NCBI RefSeq assembly: GCF_000472385.1
Contig: NZ_AWZU01000007.1
Span: 62,001-126,000, forward strand
DNA from: Bradyrhizobium sp. ARR65
GTDB taxonomy: Bacteria > Pseudomonadota > Alphaproteobacteria > Rhizobiales > Xanthobacteraceae
DNA: 64,000 nucleotides
Direction of reading: 5' to 3'
Shown here piece by piece: positions 8,532 to 16,677 of this stretch. Each line of letters opens with the position of its first letter. Position 1 is the stretch's first letter. The translations under genes and the position numbers were made by a program. Under the pieces are notes generated by a model. The model did no database searches. It saw only the letters and a list, made by a program, of their open reading frames with translations, and was not told where the DNA came from.

Positions 8532-9060
8532 CTATGAAGGCGACTGTTGCAGCACGACCATGCCTTCATTCGCGCGCAGCAACATCGGCCCTCGACGCGA
8601 TGCTCCGAGCGGTCGAGATAGGTCGAGATCAGCCGCTGCGCGCGGCCGTCCCACTTCCATTGCCTCGGCTCATTGGCGATGTTCAGGCCGACCATCATTT
8701 TGGTGCGGCCCAATGTGCGGTAGTAGCACAACACATCATTGCGCGCGCGCATCGTTGGACGTGTGATTGGGCACGAGATCGAGGATCAGCCGGATGCCGG
8801 CATCTGCAGCGCTTCGAGCAGGCGATCGAAATCTTCCATCGCGCCAAACGCCGGATCGATCGCACAGAAATCGGCAATGTCGTAGCCAAAATCCCGCATC
8901 GGGGTCTTGTAAATCGGCGTCAGCCACACTGCATCGACATCGAGCCACTTCAAATAGTCCAGCCGCTGCAGGAGCCCGGGAAGATCCGCCTTGCCGTCGC
9001 CGTTACCATCTTGAAAGGATATCAGCGCAACTTCGTAAATGACGGCGTGCTGCCACCATC
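8532..9060 (-). pseudogene. Decayed GH13 alpha-glucosidase/amylase with a large internal deletion
   Basis: Reading the minus strand from 9060: WWQHAVIYEVALISFQDGNGDG, then LPGLLQRLDYLKWLDVDAVWL, up to FDRLLEAL match the first roughly 100 residues of a GH13 enzyme and parallel the intact gene at 9237. A frameshift follows, then RLILDLVPNHTSND (GH13 region I). The text then jumps directly into a C-terminal piece (VLCYYRTLGRTKMMVGLNIANE...STYLDRSEHRVEG), where another frameshift restores LLRANEGMVVLQQSPS and a stop at 8532. The catalytic barrel between region I and the C-terminal beta domain (over 350 residues) is missing. The start codon itself is lost or outside the preserved part. It is inverted relative to the intact paralogue. 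Confidence 0.75.
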
Positions 9061-9236
9061 TATCGTCTTTCCGAAAATTTCCGAAAATTCACATCGATGC
9101 GCTCCGCTGGCCAAGGCAACCTTTGCGGGGCCTGATTGTTCCTAGAGCAGTTTGTCAGGACATGGTCAGCTTGACGGTGTACGACCCGGCGACGTTCGCC
9201 GAGAACCACAGGTCCAGTTTCTATGGATGCTCTGAT

Positions 9237-10844
9237 ATGGAAATGAAGGACACGCTATGGTGGCAACGTGGGATTTTCTATCAGGTCTATCCTCGCAGTT
9301 TCCAGGATTCCAATCGTGATGGCATCGGCGATCTGCCGGGCATTATCCGTCGGCTTCCTTATCTGAATTCTCTCGGCGTGGACGCGGTCTGGCTCTCGCC
9401 GATCTTTCTCTCGCCGATGGCGGACTTCGGTTACGATATCTCCGACTATACCGCTATCGACCCGCTGTTCGGCACGATGGCCGATTTCGACGCACTGCTT
9501 GCGGCCGTGCATGCAAACGGCTTGAAGCTCATTCTCGATCTGGTGCCGAACCACACGTCCGACCAGCATCCCTGGTTTGTCGAAAGCCGCAGTTCGCGCA
9601 ACAACCCGAAGCGCGACTGGTACCTTTGGCGTGACGGCAGGCCTGGAGGCCAGCCGCCCAACAACTGGCTCTCAGATTTCGGGGGCAGCGCCTGGCAATA
9701 CGATGTAGCGACGGGCCAATATTACCATCACGCATTCCTGGCCCAGCAGCCAGATCTGAACTGGCGCAATCCGGCGGTACGCAAGGCCATATATGACGTC
9801 ATGCGGTTCTGGCTGCGCAAGGGCGTCGACGGCTTTCGCGTCGACGTGATCTGGCATCTGATCAAGGACGCAGAGTTTCGCGATAATCCACCAAATGCGA
9901 ATTTTCGCGAGGGCCAGCCGCCGCACCAGAGATTTCTGCCCCTGTTCTCGACCGACCGGCCCGAAGTTCACGAGGTCATCGCGGAAATGCGCCGCGTGAC
10001 GGACGAATTCGACGCGCGGGTGTTGATCGGCGAAATCTATCTGCCGATCGAGCGGCTGGTCGCCTACTATGGCAAGGACCTCCTCGGCGCACACCTGCCC
10101 TTCAATTTTACCTTGCTTTCGGCGACATGGAATGCGCGCAGCATCGAAACACTGATCGCCGAATATGAGCGGGCACTGCCCGTGGGCGCCTGGCCCAACT
10201 GGGTGCTGAGCAACCACGATCGTCCCCGGGTCGCGAGCCGGGTTGGCACAGACCAGGCGCGCATCGCAGCGATGCTGCTGCTGACCTTGCGCGGCACACC
10301 GACGCTCTACTACGGCGACGAGATCGGCATGCATCAGGTCGCCATCGCGCCGGAGCAGGTGCGCGATCCCTTTGAGAAGAACGTGCCGGGATTAGGCGTC
10401 GGCCGTGACGGCTGCCGGACGCCGATGCAATGGGAGGCGACGACCAATGCCGGCTTCTCCACCGCACTGCCATGGCTGCCGCTCGCCGATGATTTCATAC
10501 ACGAGAATGTCGCCAATCTCGACGCGGATCCGCGATCGATCCTCAGTCTCTACAAAGCGCTGATCCGATTGAGGCGAGAACGGCCGCCGCTGGTCATCGG
10601 CAGCTACGCGCCGATCGCTGCGCATGACGATCTCCTGATCTATCGGCGCCACCGCGAGGGCGCTTCGCTGACCGTGGTTTTGAACCTGGGCCCCGATCCA
10701 GTGTCACTTGCCTCCGACGCCATTGGGCTCGACGGCGAAATCCTACTTTCGACGTTCATGGACCGCACCGGAGAGAGAATCTCCGGCGCGCTCGATCTGC
10801 GCGGCAATGAAGGCGTGATTACCGGAGCTTCCGTGCTCGACTAG
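9237..10844 (+). CDS. GH13 family alpha-glucosidase (oligo-1,6-glucosidase-like)
   Basis: 535 residues from ATG 9237 (ATG 9243 is equally possible; no strong ribosome site at either). Conserved GH13 regions are all present: region I DLVPNHTS (about 101), region II GFRVDVIWHL with the nucleophile Asp (about 202), region III GEIYLP with the acid/base Glu (about 265) and region IV NHDRPR with the transition-state Asp (about 326). The C-terminal beta domain ends LSTFMDRTGERISG. Cytoplasmic, no signal peptide. It would hydrolyse alpha-1,4 or alpha-1,6-linked glucosides or trehalose-like sugars. A decayed paralogue lies just upstream in opposite orientation, suggesting an old inverted duplication. 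Confidence 0.85.
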   Translation: MEMKDTLWWQRGIFYQVYPRSFQDSNRDGIGDLPGIIRRLPYLNSLGVDAVWLSPIFLSPMADFGYDISDYTAIDPLFGTMADFDALLAAVHANGLKLILDLVPNHTSDQHPWFVESRSSRNNPKRDWYLWRDGRPGGQPPNNWLSDFGGSAWQYDVATGQYYHHAFLAQQPDLNWRNPAVRKAIYDVMRFWLRKGVDGFRVDVIWHLIKDAEFRDNPPNANFREGQPPHQRFLPLFSTDRPEVHEVIAEMRRVTDEFDARVLIGEIYLPIERLVAYYGKDLLGAHLPFNFTLLSATWNARSIETLIAEYERALPVGAWPNWVLSNHDRPRVASRVGTDQARIAAMLLLTLRGTPTLYYGDEIGMHQVAIAPEQVRDPFEKNVPGLGVGRDGCRTPMQWEATTNAGFSTALPWLPLADDFIHENVANLDADPRSILSLYKALIRLRRERPPLVIGSYAPIAAHDDLLIYRRHREGASLTVVLNLGPDPVSLASDAIGLDGEILLSTFMDRTGERISGALDLRGNEGVITGASVLD

Positions 10845-10912
10845 TCTAGGCGCTGTCCGGTTCTGCAACCTGACCGACGGACGCTCTGCACGGCTCGCCA
10901 CTTACGCGTGCC

Positions 10913-11134
10913 CTATCCCCGCCCTTTGTTGGCTGCGTGATCGTGCCGCTGTTCAGTTTCCAGCCATTTCCGATCCTGGCCGCGATCGCGCGAATGCTCG
11001 GCCTTGTCGCGGTTGGACAGCACCATGTTCTCGCCGACGAGATCGTCCTGAAGGTCCGTCATCCCGCCGGTCCCGGCGCCCTTGCCTTTGTCCGTAGCGC
11101 TGCCGCCAAAATGCTTGCCTGCTCTATTGACCAT
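10913..11134 (-). CDS. Small hydrophilic protein, stress-type
   Basis: 73 residues; AAGGATCG precedes the ATG at 11134. Highly hydrophilic and rich in Lys, Asp, Gly and Arg (NRDKAEHSRDRGQD), with no hydrophobic core, so probably disordered. It heads nothing: it lies downstream of three similar small genes on the same strand (11170-12060), of which it is probably the last. Confidence 0.65.
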   Translation of the reverse strand: MVNRAGKHFGGSATDKGKGAGTGGMTDLQDDLVGENMVLSNRDKAEHSRDRGQDRKWLETEQRHDHAANKGRG

Positions 11135-11169
11135 AGTCGATCCTTTTCCAGCGAACGCATTGTTCGTCG

Positions 11170-11652
11170 TCAGGGGCGTCCCTTCGCAGCCGGACGGTTA
11201 TGCTTGTTGTGCCGGCTCTCCTGATTGAGGCCGCCGCGGCTCACCGGAAACTCGGACTGCCGCCCCTCGTGCCTGGCAAGACGCGCGCCGCCATTCGCCT
11301 GCAGGCGCGCGATATCCTGCTCGACCTGTCGCGAGTCGGGAACATCGGGCTTCCGCTCCAGTATTCGCAATTGCTGCTCATGGGTCTTCTTGCCCTGTAA
11401 CTGCATCCTTCGCGATGGGCCGCCGTGGTCGCCGCCGCGATGGATCCGCCCCTGCAGGCGCGGCCCTTCGTCGATGCCGCCCTGAGGGTTGGTATCATTC
11501 TCTACGTCACCCTCGATGGTGTTTTCGCCAACGATCTCGTCGAGGTCCTCAGGCGCGGCCTGCGCCATGGTCAGGCCCTTCGAACCGCCGATCAGAGGAT
11601 TGCGGAGAAGATCGGTATTGGTGGGCCTGTTCAACTTCGGATGCTTGGTCAT
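11170..11652 (-). CDS. Hydrophilic protein of unknown function, 160 residues
   Basis: Begins MTKHPKLNRPTNTDLLRNPLIGGSKG, then an acidic stretch (EDLDEIVGENTIEGDVENDTNPQGG) and a basic, Arg/Gln-rich tail. The ATG overlaps the stop of the preceding small gene in an ATGA quadruplet (11649-11652), and AAGGGG inside that gene serves as ribosome site, so the two are translationally coupled. Composition suggests disorder. The C-terminal half could be partly non-coding drift; the N-terminal half looks like a real, constrained protein. Confidence 0.6.
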   Translation of the reverse strand: MTKHPKLNRPTNTDLLRNPLIGGSKGLTMAQAAPEDLDEIVGENTIEGDVENDTNPQGGIDEGPRLQGRIHRGGDHGGPSRRMQLQGKKTHEQQLRILERKPDVPDSRQVEQDIARLQANGGARLARHEGRQSEFPVSRGGLNQESRHNKHNRPAAKGRP

Positions 11653-11873
11653 GATTTCCCCTTCTCGGCTGGATGGCTGCCACCGCCCTTTTGTTCCGGC
11701 TGGTGCGCATGATGACTGTCGTGCTCGCCGCCGCCGCCCGATACGCGGCTATGCCTGCGCTGCGGATCATCGGCCGTGGGTTTCTTGATCTCCCGCGGCG
11801 CCTTGGCATCTTCATGCGCAGCGCCGGGACCGCCCTGACGGATACTCGCGGGCGTTTTGGTCGAAGTGGACAT
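11649..11873 (-). CDS. Small His/Gly-rich hydrophilic protein
   Basis: 74 residues from ATG 11873 (TAGGATC just upstream; upstream in-frame ATGs lie inside the previous gene). Contains a His cluster (GGGGEHDSHHAHQPEQKGGGSHP) that could bind metal, otherwise low complexity. Four bases separate it from the gene at 11878, and its stop overlaps the next start, so 12060 to 11170 reads as one operon. Confidence 0.55.
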   Translation of the reverse strand: MSTSTKTPASIRQGGPGAAHEDAKAPREIKKPTADDPQRRHSRVSGGGGEHDSHHAHQPEQKGGGSHPAEKGKS

Positions 11874-11877
11874 GATC

Positions 11878-12060
11878 CTAACGGTCCTGCTGGTAGCCCT
11901 GATTGGTCGTGTTCTGCTTGATATTGGCCTGCTGGCCCTGCTCATCGGGGTTGGTTGCGCGCGTCGACGAGCGCTGGACCTGGTGTGCATTTCCGGATTT
12001 AGCGTCGCCGGTACCCTTGTGGCTTTGGTTGTCCGGCGGCACAGGAGGCTTCTTTGTCAT
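11878..12060 (-). CDS. Small hydrophilic protein of rhizobial type (MTKKPPVPP...GYQQDR)
   Basis: 60 residues. GGAG lies nine bases before ATG 12060. The body is Asn/Gln/Lys-rich (NPDEQGQQANIKQNTTNQGYQQDR) and looks fully disordered. First gene of a short chain of overlapping small genes on the minus strand, 16 bases downstream of the DUF2267 gene. Small proteins of this composition are common in Bradyrhizobium; function unknown. Confidence 0.7.
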   Translation of the reverse strand: MTKKPPVPPDNQSHKGTGDAKSGNAHQVQRSSTRATNPDEQGQQANIKQNTTNQGYQQDR

Positions 12061-12076
12061 AATCGGCTCCGTCTGA

Positions 12077-12529
12077 TCAGGCGGCTGAAGACTGTTGCGC
12101 GTTGTTCGCCGGCCAGAGGGAACGAACTTCCTCCGGCAACGCGTGCTTGATCTTCTCCACCTGGTTAGGATCGACATGATGATTCAACACTCGGAACACC
12201 GCGCGAGACGCATCAACCACGTCAATGGGTTTCACGGATGCAAGCTGCGCGGAAACCAGCGCGAAGAATTCGTCCGCCGAGCGCCAGTTCTGCGGCGTGT
12301 CGCTCGGACGCCACTGATCGTAATATGTGCCGCGAACGAGCAGCGGCAACTGTGCACCAAGATGCGCCGCAAGATTGATCGGAACCCGGTCACGCACCGT
12401 CCGCAACACAGCACCGAGGGCGTGCCAAGCCAACTGCTTGTCGCGCGGCAGGCTTGCCATCATTTCGTCGAGCCAGGTATTGGTGAGATGGATTGTCCTG
12501 TCGAATACGTCTAGACCCGTTGCACTCAT
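12077..12529 (-). CDS. DUF2267 domain protein
   Basis: 150 residues from ATG 12529; longer starts upstream lack coding character. It spans the whole DUF2267 domain: MSATGLDVFDRTIHLTNTWLDEMM, then WHALGAVLRTVRDRVPINLAAHLGAQLPLLVRGTYYDQW and a second helical repeat ending LPEEVRSLWP. The family is helical, cytoplasmic and of unknown function, often found beside stress genes. Here it precedes the chain of small hydrophilic proteins on the same strand. Confidence 0.85.
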   Translation of the reverse strand: MSATGLDVFDRTIHLTNTWLDEMMASLPRDKQLAWHALGAVLRTVRDRVPINLAAHLGAQLPLLVRGTYYDQWRPSDTPQNWRSADEFFALVSAQLASVKPIDVVDASRAVFRVLNHHVDPNQVEKIKHALPEEVRSLWPANNAQQSSAA

Positions 12530-12647
12530 GGAAACCATCCGTCGTGCTTGTTCGAGACAAGGACAACGGAGTTTCCGTCGATCGGTTCTTGCCGACAACA
12601 AGCTTATTGCTTGTAGCGCGTTGCCTTGCAACGTAAGAACGAGAACC

Positions 12648-12761
12648 TTATTCCTCGGCTTCTTCGGCCGATATGGCTGCGGTTGCAATTGCCCTGAGCA
12701 CACCGATCATGGTGTGAATGGCCGCCTCACTTTGGATTGTGATCAATCCGTCCGCGCTCAT
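12648..12761 (-). pseudogene. 37-codon remnant resembling a DUF302 protein
   Basis: GGGAG nine bases before ATG 12761 starts MSADGLITIQSE, which resembles the opening of DUF302 proteins as I remember them; after about a dozen residues it passes straight into an Ala-rich helical tail (MIGVLRAIATAAISAEEAEE). The DUF302 core (about 100 residues) is absent. Read as a gene reduced to its two ends; it could also be a real micro-protein. The bases 12530-12647 hold nothing else I can identify. Confidence 0.35.
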
Positions 12762-12834
12762 GGCCGTTTGCTCCCAGCATCCCCCGCGCCCTGCAAGGCG
12801 GCGACTATGGTGCAGGCACCTCTCGCTCCATGCG

Positions 12835-13167
12835 TCAATTCGTCCCCTTGGTGTTCGCCAGATAGTCAATAATTCGCGCTGCGTCGGCTTCATCGATCGG
12901 CGCCCGATAAACCTTGATCATCTTGTGTACCTCCGCGTCCCAAACCGCCCTCGGGAATGACGGCTGGTTCAACACCATGTCGGCGGAGTGACAGGCGAGA
13001 CAATTGTTGTTTATTGTATCGGCCTCCGCTCCGCCTGGAAATTGAGCGTCTCCGCTTGGCAGATCAACACTGACCGCTTTGAATGCGGGCCCTTCCTGAA
13101 CGTGCGCCGGCGCCGACCAGGACACGGCGATGACTAGGAGGCTGATGGAGAGCGTTGCTCTGAACAT
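12835..13167 (-). CDS. sorB: Sulfite dehydrogenase cytochrome c subunit SorB
   Basis: 110 residues from ATG 13167 with AGGAG seven bases upstream. Signal peptide (MFRATLSISLLVIAVSWSAPAHV), then a single class I cytochrome c domain with the heme motif CLACH and a distal Met candidate (SADMVLNQPSF). It lies nine bases after sorA. SorB accepts electrons from the Mo-heme SorA in the periplasm and passes them to the respiratory chain. A single-heme subunit of this size beside a SorA-type gene is the classic arrangement. Confidence 0.85.
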   Translation of the reverse strand: MFRATLSISLLVIAVSWSAPAHVQEGPAFKAVSVDLPSGDAQFPGGAEADTINNNCLACHSADMVLNQPSFPRAVWDAEVHKMIKVYRAPIDEADAARIIDYLANTKGTN

Positions 13168-13176
13168 GACCAACTC

Positions 13177-14451
13177 CTAGATCACTCTGACCTGCGTCGG
13201 CTCGACGACGTTGCGCATGAAGCCGCTGTTGTTCCAGTTTGCCGTGCTCGGCTGCACGACGTTTTGCGCATTCGTGCAGCGTGCCATAAGCGTGTGACTG
13301 CCCGCCTGGGTGAGCGTGAGATCGGTCTCCCATTGCCGGAAACTGTATTTGCCGTAATCCTTGCCCAGCCGCGCCTCACGCCAGGACATGCCGCCATCGG
13401 CGGAAAATTCCACCTTGCTCACACCCGCATCGCCGCCGAAGGCAATGCCGCGCACCACAGAGCCGACGCCGACGTGGATGGATGCGCCGGTCTCGATGTT
13501 GGTGATGAATGACCGCGGCACCATGCGGTTGATCGGGACCATCTTCACGCCGGTCTGGCCAGGCGCGATGCTGGCGTGAGGCGTATCGGGAATCGTGTAG
13601 GCCGTCGTCATCCAGTAATTGTCGTCGGGCTTGTCCAGCACCTCGATGTCGCTGAGCATCTTGACCCAGTAGGTCGAGTACCATCCGGGCACGATCAGAC
13701 GGAATGGAAAGCCGTTGAGGAGCGGCAATTGCTCGCCGTTCATCGCATAGGCGATCATCACCTCGCCATCGCGGGCGTGATCGATCAGCAGCGACTTCTT
13801 GAAGTCGGGCGCATCCGGCACAACCGGCTCGTCCAGCCCATCAAAGCGAACCGCGATCGCACCCGCCTTGACGCCGGCACGATCCAGCACATCCTTCAGT
13901 CGCACGCCGGTCCAGCGTGCATTGCCCATGGCGCCGTGCGCCCATTGCGCGCCCGCTACGCGCGGCGTGAACAGCCCGCGCGAATTGCCGGAGCACTGAT
14001 TGACCGCGGCCAGTTCGACGCGCGGCATCCGCACCAGTTCATCCAATGAGAGCGAAAGAACCTGGTTGACGTGGCCGCGGACCGCAAGGCGGAAGGCATT
14101 GACATCCACGGAGGTCGGAATCACCGCCCAGTGCCAACGCACATAAAACCGCTCGTTCGGCGTGAACACACCGCGATCGAACACCTCGAGTGGCGCCTCC
14201 AGGAGCGGCGGACGCGTGCGCTGCAGGATCATGCTGCCCTTTTGAGGAAAGTCATTCGTGACCAGCCGCTCCCGGGGTTCGCCGGCGAGCGGCAGCTTGA
14301 TCATCTCGCCGGCTAAAGCCGGTCCTGCAGACAGGGCGACCCCGGCGAGAGCTGCCTGCGCGAGAAAGTGCCGGCGGGTCAGCCGCTCGGCTGATCGCGC
14401 CTGATCCGCGACTCGAAGCGTCCGGTCGACGTTCGATCTCCGATTGTTCAT
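13177..14451 (-). CDS. sorA: Sulfite dehydrogenase molybdopterin subunit SorA
   Basis: 424 residues; AGGAGG six bases before ATG 14451. Twin-arginine-type signal (TRRHFLAQAALAGVALSAGPALA, residues 25-47). The sulfite-oxidase fold follows, with the molybdenum ligand Cys153 in NQCSGNSRG and the Mo-co dimerisation domain in the C-terminal 120 residues (VEFSADGGMSW, WETDLTL). It oxidises sulfite to sulfate in the periplasm. Operon with sorB. The YeiH carrier at 1347 could be functionally related, since sulfite or taurine breakdown produces sulfite and a TauD-like gene also occurs in the window, but no shared regulation is visible. Confidence 0.9.
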   Translation of the reverse strand: MNNRRSNVDRTLRVADQARSAERLTRRHFLAQAALAGVALSAGPALAGEMIKLPLAGEPRERLVTNDFPQKGSMILQRTRPPLLEAPLEVFDRGVFTPNERFYVRWHWAVIPTSVDVNAFRLAVRGHVNQVLSLSLDELVRMPRVELAAVNQCSGNSRGLFTPRVAGAQWAHGAMGNARWTGVRLKDVLDRAGVKAGAIAVRFDGLDEPVVPDAPDFKKSLLIDHARDGEVMIAYAMNGEQLPLLNGFPFRLIVPGWYSTYWVKMLSDIEVLDKPDDNYWMTTAYTIPDTPHASIAPGQTGVKMVPINRMVPRSFITNIETGASIHVGVGSVVRGIAFGGDAGVSKVEFSADGGMSWREARLGKDYGKYSFRQWETDLTLTQAGSHTLMARCTNAQNVVQPSTANWNNSGFMRNVVEPTQVRVI

Positions 14452-14738
14452 GAAGCCCTCCTCGTGGTCGGTGACATCTCTGGAGGGATAGGCCGCTTTG
14501 GTCTACCGATCCAACGCATCGTCTTGTTCAAAATGAACGATGCAATCGATCGATTGCGACGTCGGCAATGGTCGGCGGGCGATATGAATGACATCGGATC
14601 GGCTGCGAGAGCCGGGCCGGCTTGCTTTGAGGCCCCCGCTTCACGATGACGCCACCCTATGACGGGATGCAGCGAATGCGCTTCGACGCAACCTTATTCG
14701 ATGCAGCCCTTAAGAGGGTGACGCGCCTTCACCCGATG
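14452..14738. other. Divergent intergenic region sorA / Spy-like gene
   Basis: No open frame here has coding character. It contains several GATCGAT-type short palindromes near 14539-14547 and must hold the sorA promoter, which I could not place. The promoter of the rightward gene is described at 14739. Confidence 0.4.
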
Positions 14739-14764
14739 GGAACAATTGCACCTGCGCAAGCGTT
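14739..14764 (+). promoter_or_regulatory. Consensus EcfG promoter
   Basis: GGAAC (14739-14743), 17 bases, CGTT (14761-14764), a full match to the EcfG consensus with the allowed 17-base spacer. It lies 30 bases before the start of the Spy-like gene. Confidence 0.6.
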
Positions 14765-14794
14765 TGAAGTTGGGCGCAATGTGGAGTTCTGACC

Positions 14795-16543
14795 ATGTCG
14801 TGCCGTGTGCACCGTATCGTGGTATGCGCGCTGGTATCGGCGCCACTCGCGCTTGCAGCGCAAGCAATGGCGCAGCCGGGGCATCCGGGGCGTGGCGGCC
14901 CGCCGGCAATGGGAGGTGCCCCGCACATCGCGGCCCCACAGATGGCGGCGCCACATCCCGCGCCGCAAATGGCAGCTCCTCATTTCGCGGCACCGCATGT
15001 GGCGGCACCGGCGCCTCACTTCGCCGCCCCGCATGCGGCCGCACCGCATTTCGCCGCGCCGCACATCTCGGCGCCGCCACGCAACTTTGGGGAAATGCAC
15101 GCTGCTCCGCACTTTGCCGCGCCGCGCGCGGCGCCCCATGTGGCGCCCCACAATGCGTTCGCGCATGCGCCCCATGCCCCCGGCGGACCGCACCCTGGAA
15201 GGATCGTATCAGGCCCGCCGCAACACTTCGGCGCAGCGCATGGTCCACAGCCAAACCGGCACGCATTGTCCAATCTGCCACCTTCCCGACCCGCGGTGGT
15301 GAGCCAGAGGCCGGGCCCCGGCGCACCCCGGGCTGAGCGGCAGCAGCACGTCCCCGCTCCGGGTCAGACCATTGGTGCCACCGCTCATCCAAACATGGCC
15401 CCGGGCCAGACGATAGGACGCGGCCAGGCCGCGCCGGATCAGGCGCGCTTGGCGCAAGCCCGACGCGCGCCGATCCTGCAAAATCCGGTATTCGCCAGCC
15501 AGGCGGCGGCCAGGGTTGGTCGGACAGCGGCGAGCCCGGCGCAACCGACTTTCCGCGGCCGCTTCACGCAATCGGCCTGGGCGGAGGATTGGCGTCGTCA
15601 CCATCATCACCACCTCGCGGTGCTGGGGTTTGTCGGCCCGCTGTTCTGGCCCTACGCCTATGACGACTTCATCGACTACACCTTCGCGCCCTATGCCTAC
15701 GACACGTTCTGGCCCTACGCCTTCGACGATGTCTATGCCGGCATCTATGGCGGCTATGCACCCGAATATTACGCGCCGGAAGACGCTTATGCCTACGCGG
15801 GCTCCGCAGCCTCGCAACGGGTCTACGCGCGAACAACCAATGCGACGACGACTAACAGCTTTGGCGGCAATTCGCGGATCTGCTCGGGTGAAGCCCAGGG
15901 TGTGACGGATTTCTCGATCCAGAAGATCGCGCAGCAGGTCAATCCGGATCAGCAGCAACAAGGGCTGCTTGATGATCTGAAATCCGCGTCGATCGAGGCG
16001 GTAAAGGTCCTGCAGGCGGCATGCCCCACCGAACTGCCGAGCACGCCCACCGGCCGGCTCGCCGCAATGCGCGCGCGGGTGGATGCGATGCTGAAGGCGG
16101 TGCAGATCGTGCGGCCGGCGCTCGACAAATTCTATCAATCGCTCAATGACGAGCAGCGCGAGCGCTTCAATGCGCTGGACCAGAGTGCGCAGGCGACCGC
16201 CGCGCAGCCCGCCGACATCGAGCGCGTCTGCAACTCGCAGGACGCCGGCACGCAAGCCCTGCCCATCGATAAGATCGTGCGCAGCCTGCATCTCAATCCC
16301 GATCAGGAGGACAGCCTGAAAGCGCTCGACGACGCCACAGCGAAGGCCGCGCAAATCATGCAGGCGAAATGCCAGCCCGCGCAGAGCTTGACGCCGACCG
16401 GCCGCCTTGCCGCGATGGAAGAGCGCCTGAGCGCGATGTCGGATGCGCTCCACACCACCGAAGCCGCGCTGACGAAGTTCTATGGCTCCCTGACAGACGA
16501 GCAAAAGGCGCGGTTCGACCGGCTCAATGTCCGCGCGAGCTAG
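14795..16543 (+). CDS. Exported Spy/LTXXQ-type protein with His/Ala/Pro repeat region
   Basis: 582 residues; GGAG seven bases upstream. Signal peptide (residues 1-26, ending AQAMAQ). Residues about 30-150 are a low-complexity Pro-His-Ala region built of imperfect PHFAAPH / PQMAAPH repeats. A short hydrophobic stretch follows HHHHH near 270, with a Tyr/Asp/Ala-rich segment (WPYAYDDFIDYTF). The C-terminal 230 residues are two tandem Spy/CpxP-like helical units, each with Cys...Cys and a TPTGRLAAM motif, each ending in (L/S)xDEQ(R/K)xRF. Spy-family proteins are periplasmic chaperones induced by envelope or metal stress. The EcfG promoter upstream fits. The His-rich arm probably binds metal, by inference. 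Confidence 0.8.
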   Translation: MSCRVHRIVVCALVSAPLALAAQAMAQPGHPGRGGPPAMGGAPHIAAPQMAAPHPAPQMAAPHFAAPHVAAPAPHFAAPHAAAPHFAAPHISAPPRNFGEMHAAPHFAAPRAAPHVAPHNAFAHAPHAPGGPHPGRIVSGPPQHFGAAHGPQPNRHALSNLPPSRPAVVSQRPGPGAPRAERQQHVPAPGQTIGATAHPNMAPGQTIGRGQAAPDQARLAQARRAPILQNPVFASQAAARVGRTAASPAQPTFRGRFTQSAWAEDWRRHHHHHLAVLGFVGPLFWPYAYDDFIDYTFAPYAYDTFWPYAFDDVYAGIYGGYAPEYYAPEDAYAYAGSAASQRVYARTTNATTTNSFGGNSRICSGEAQGVTDFSIQKIAQQVNPDQQQQGLLDDLKSASIEAVKVLQAACPTELPSTPTGRLAAMRARVDAMLKAVQIVRPALDKFYQSLNDEQRERFNALDQSAQATAAQPADIERVCNSQDAGTQALPIDKIVRSLHLNPDQEDSLKALDDATAKAAQIMQAKCQPAQSLTPTGRLAAMEERLSAMSDALHTTEAALTKFYGSLTDEQKARFDRLNVRAS

Positions 16544-16677
16544 TTTGAGAGTCGTTCACGAGCCCTGTAGAGGGGGATCACGCGCAATCGGTCGCTGGCA
16601 TTCCGCCAGGAGATTGATACTCTCTGCTGAGCAGAGGAAAACTCCTCCGCGTTCGATGCGAGGCATGGGCCTGGACC

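Noticed and set aside
9066..9088. Direct repeat TTTCCGAAAA-TTTCCGAAAA before the GH13 gene
   Set aside because: Only two units of a simple sequence, too far from the start for a clear operator, and no partner site elsewhere.
15209..16504. 431-codon open frame on the minus strand
   Set aside because: Antisense to the Spy-like gene, which has a signal peptide, repeats and recognised units. The antisense product has none.
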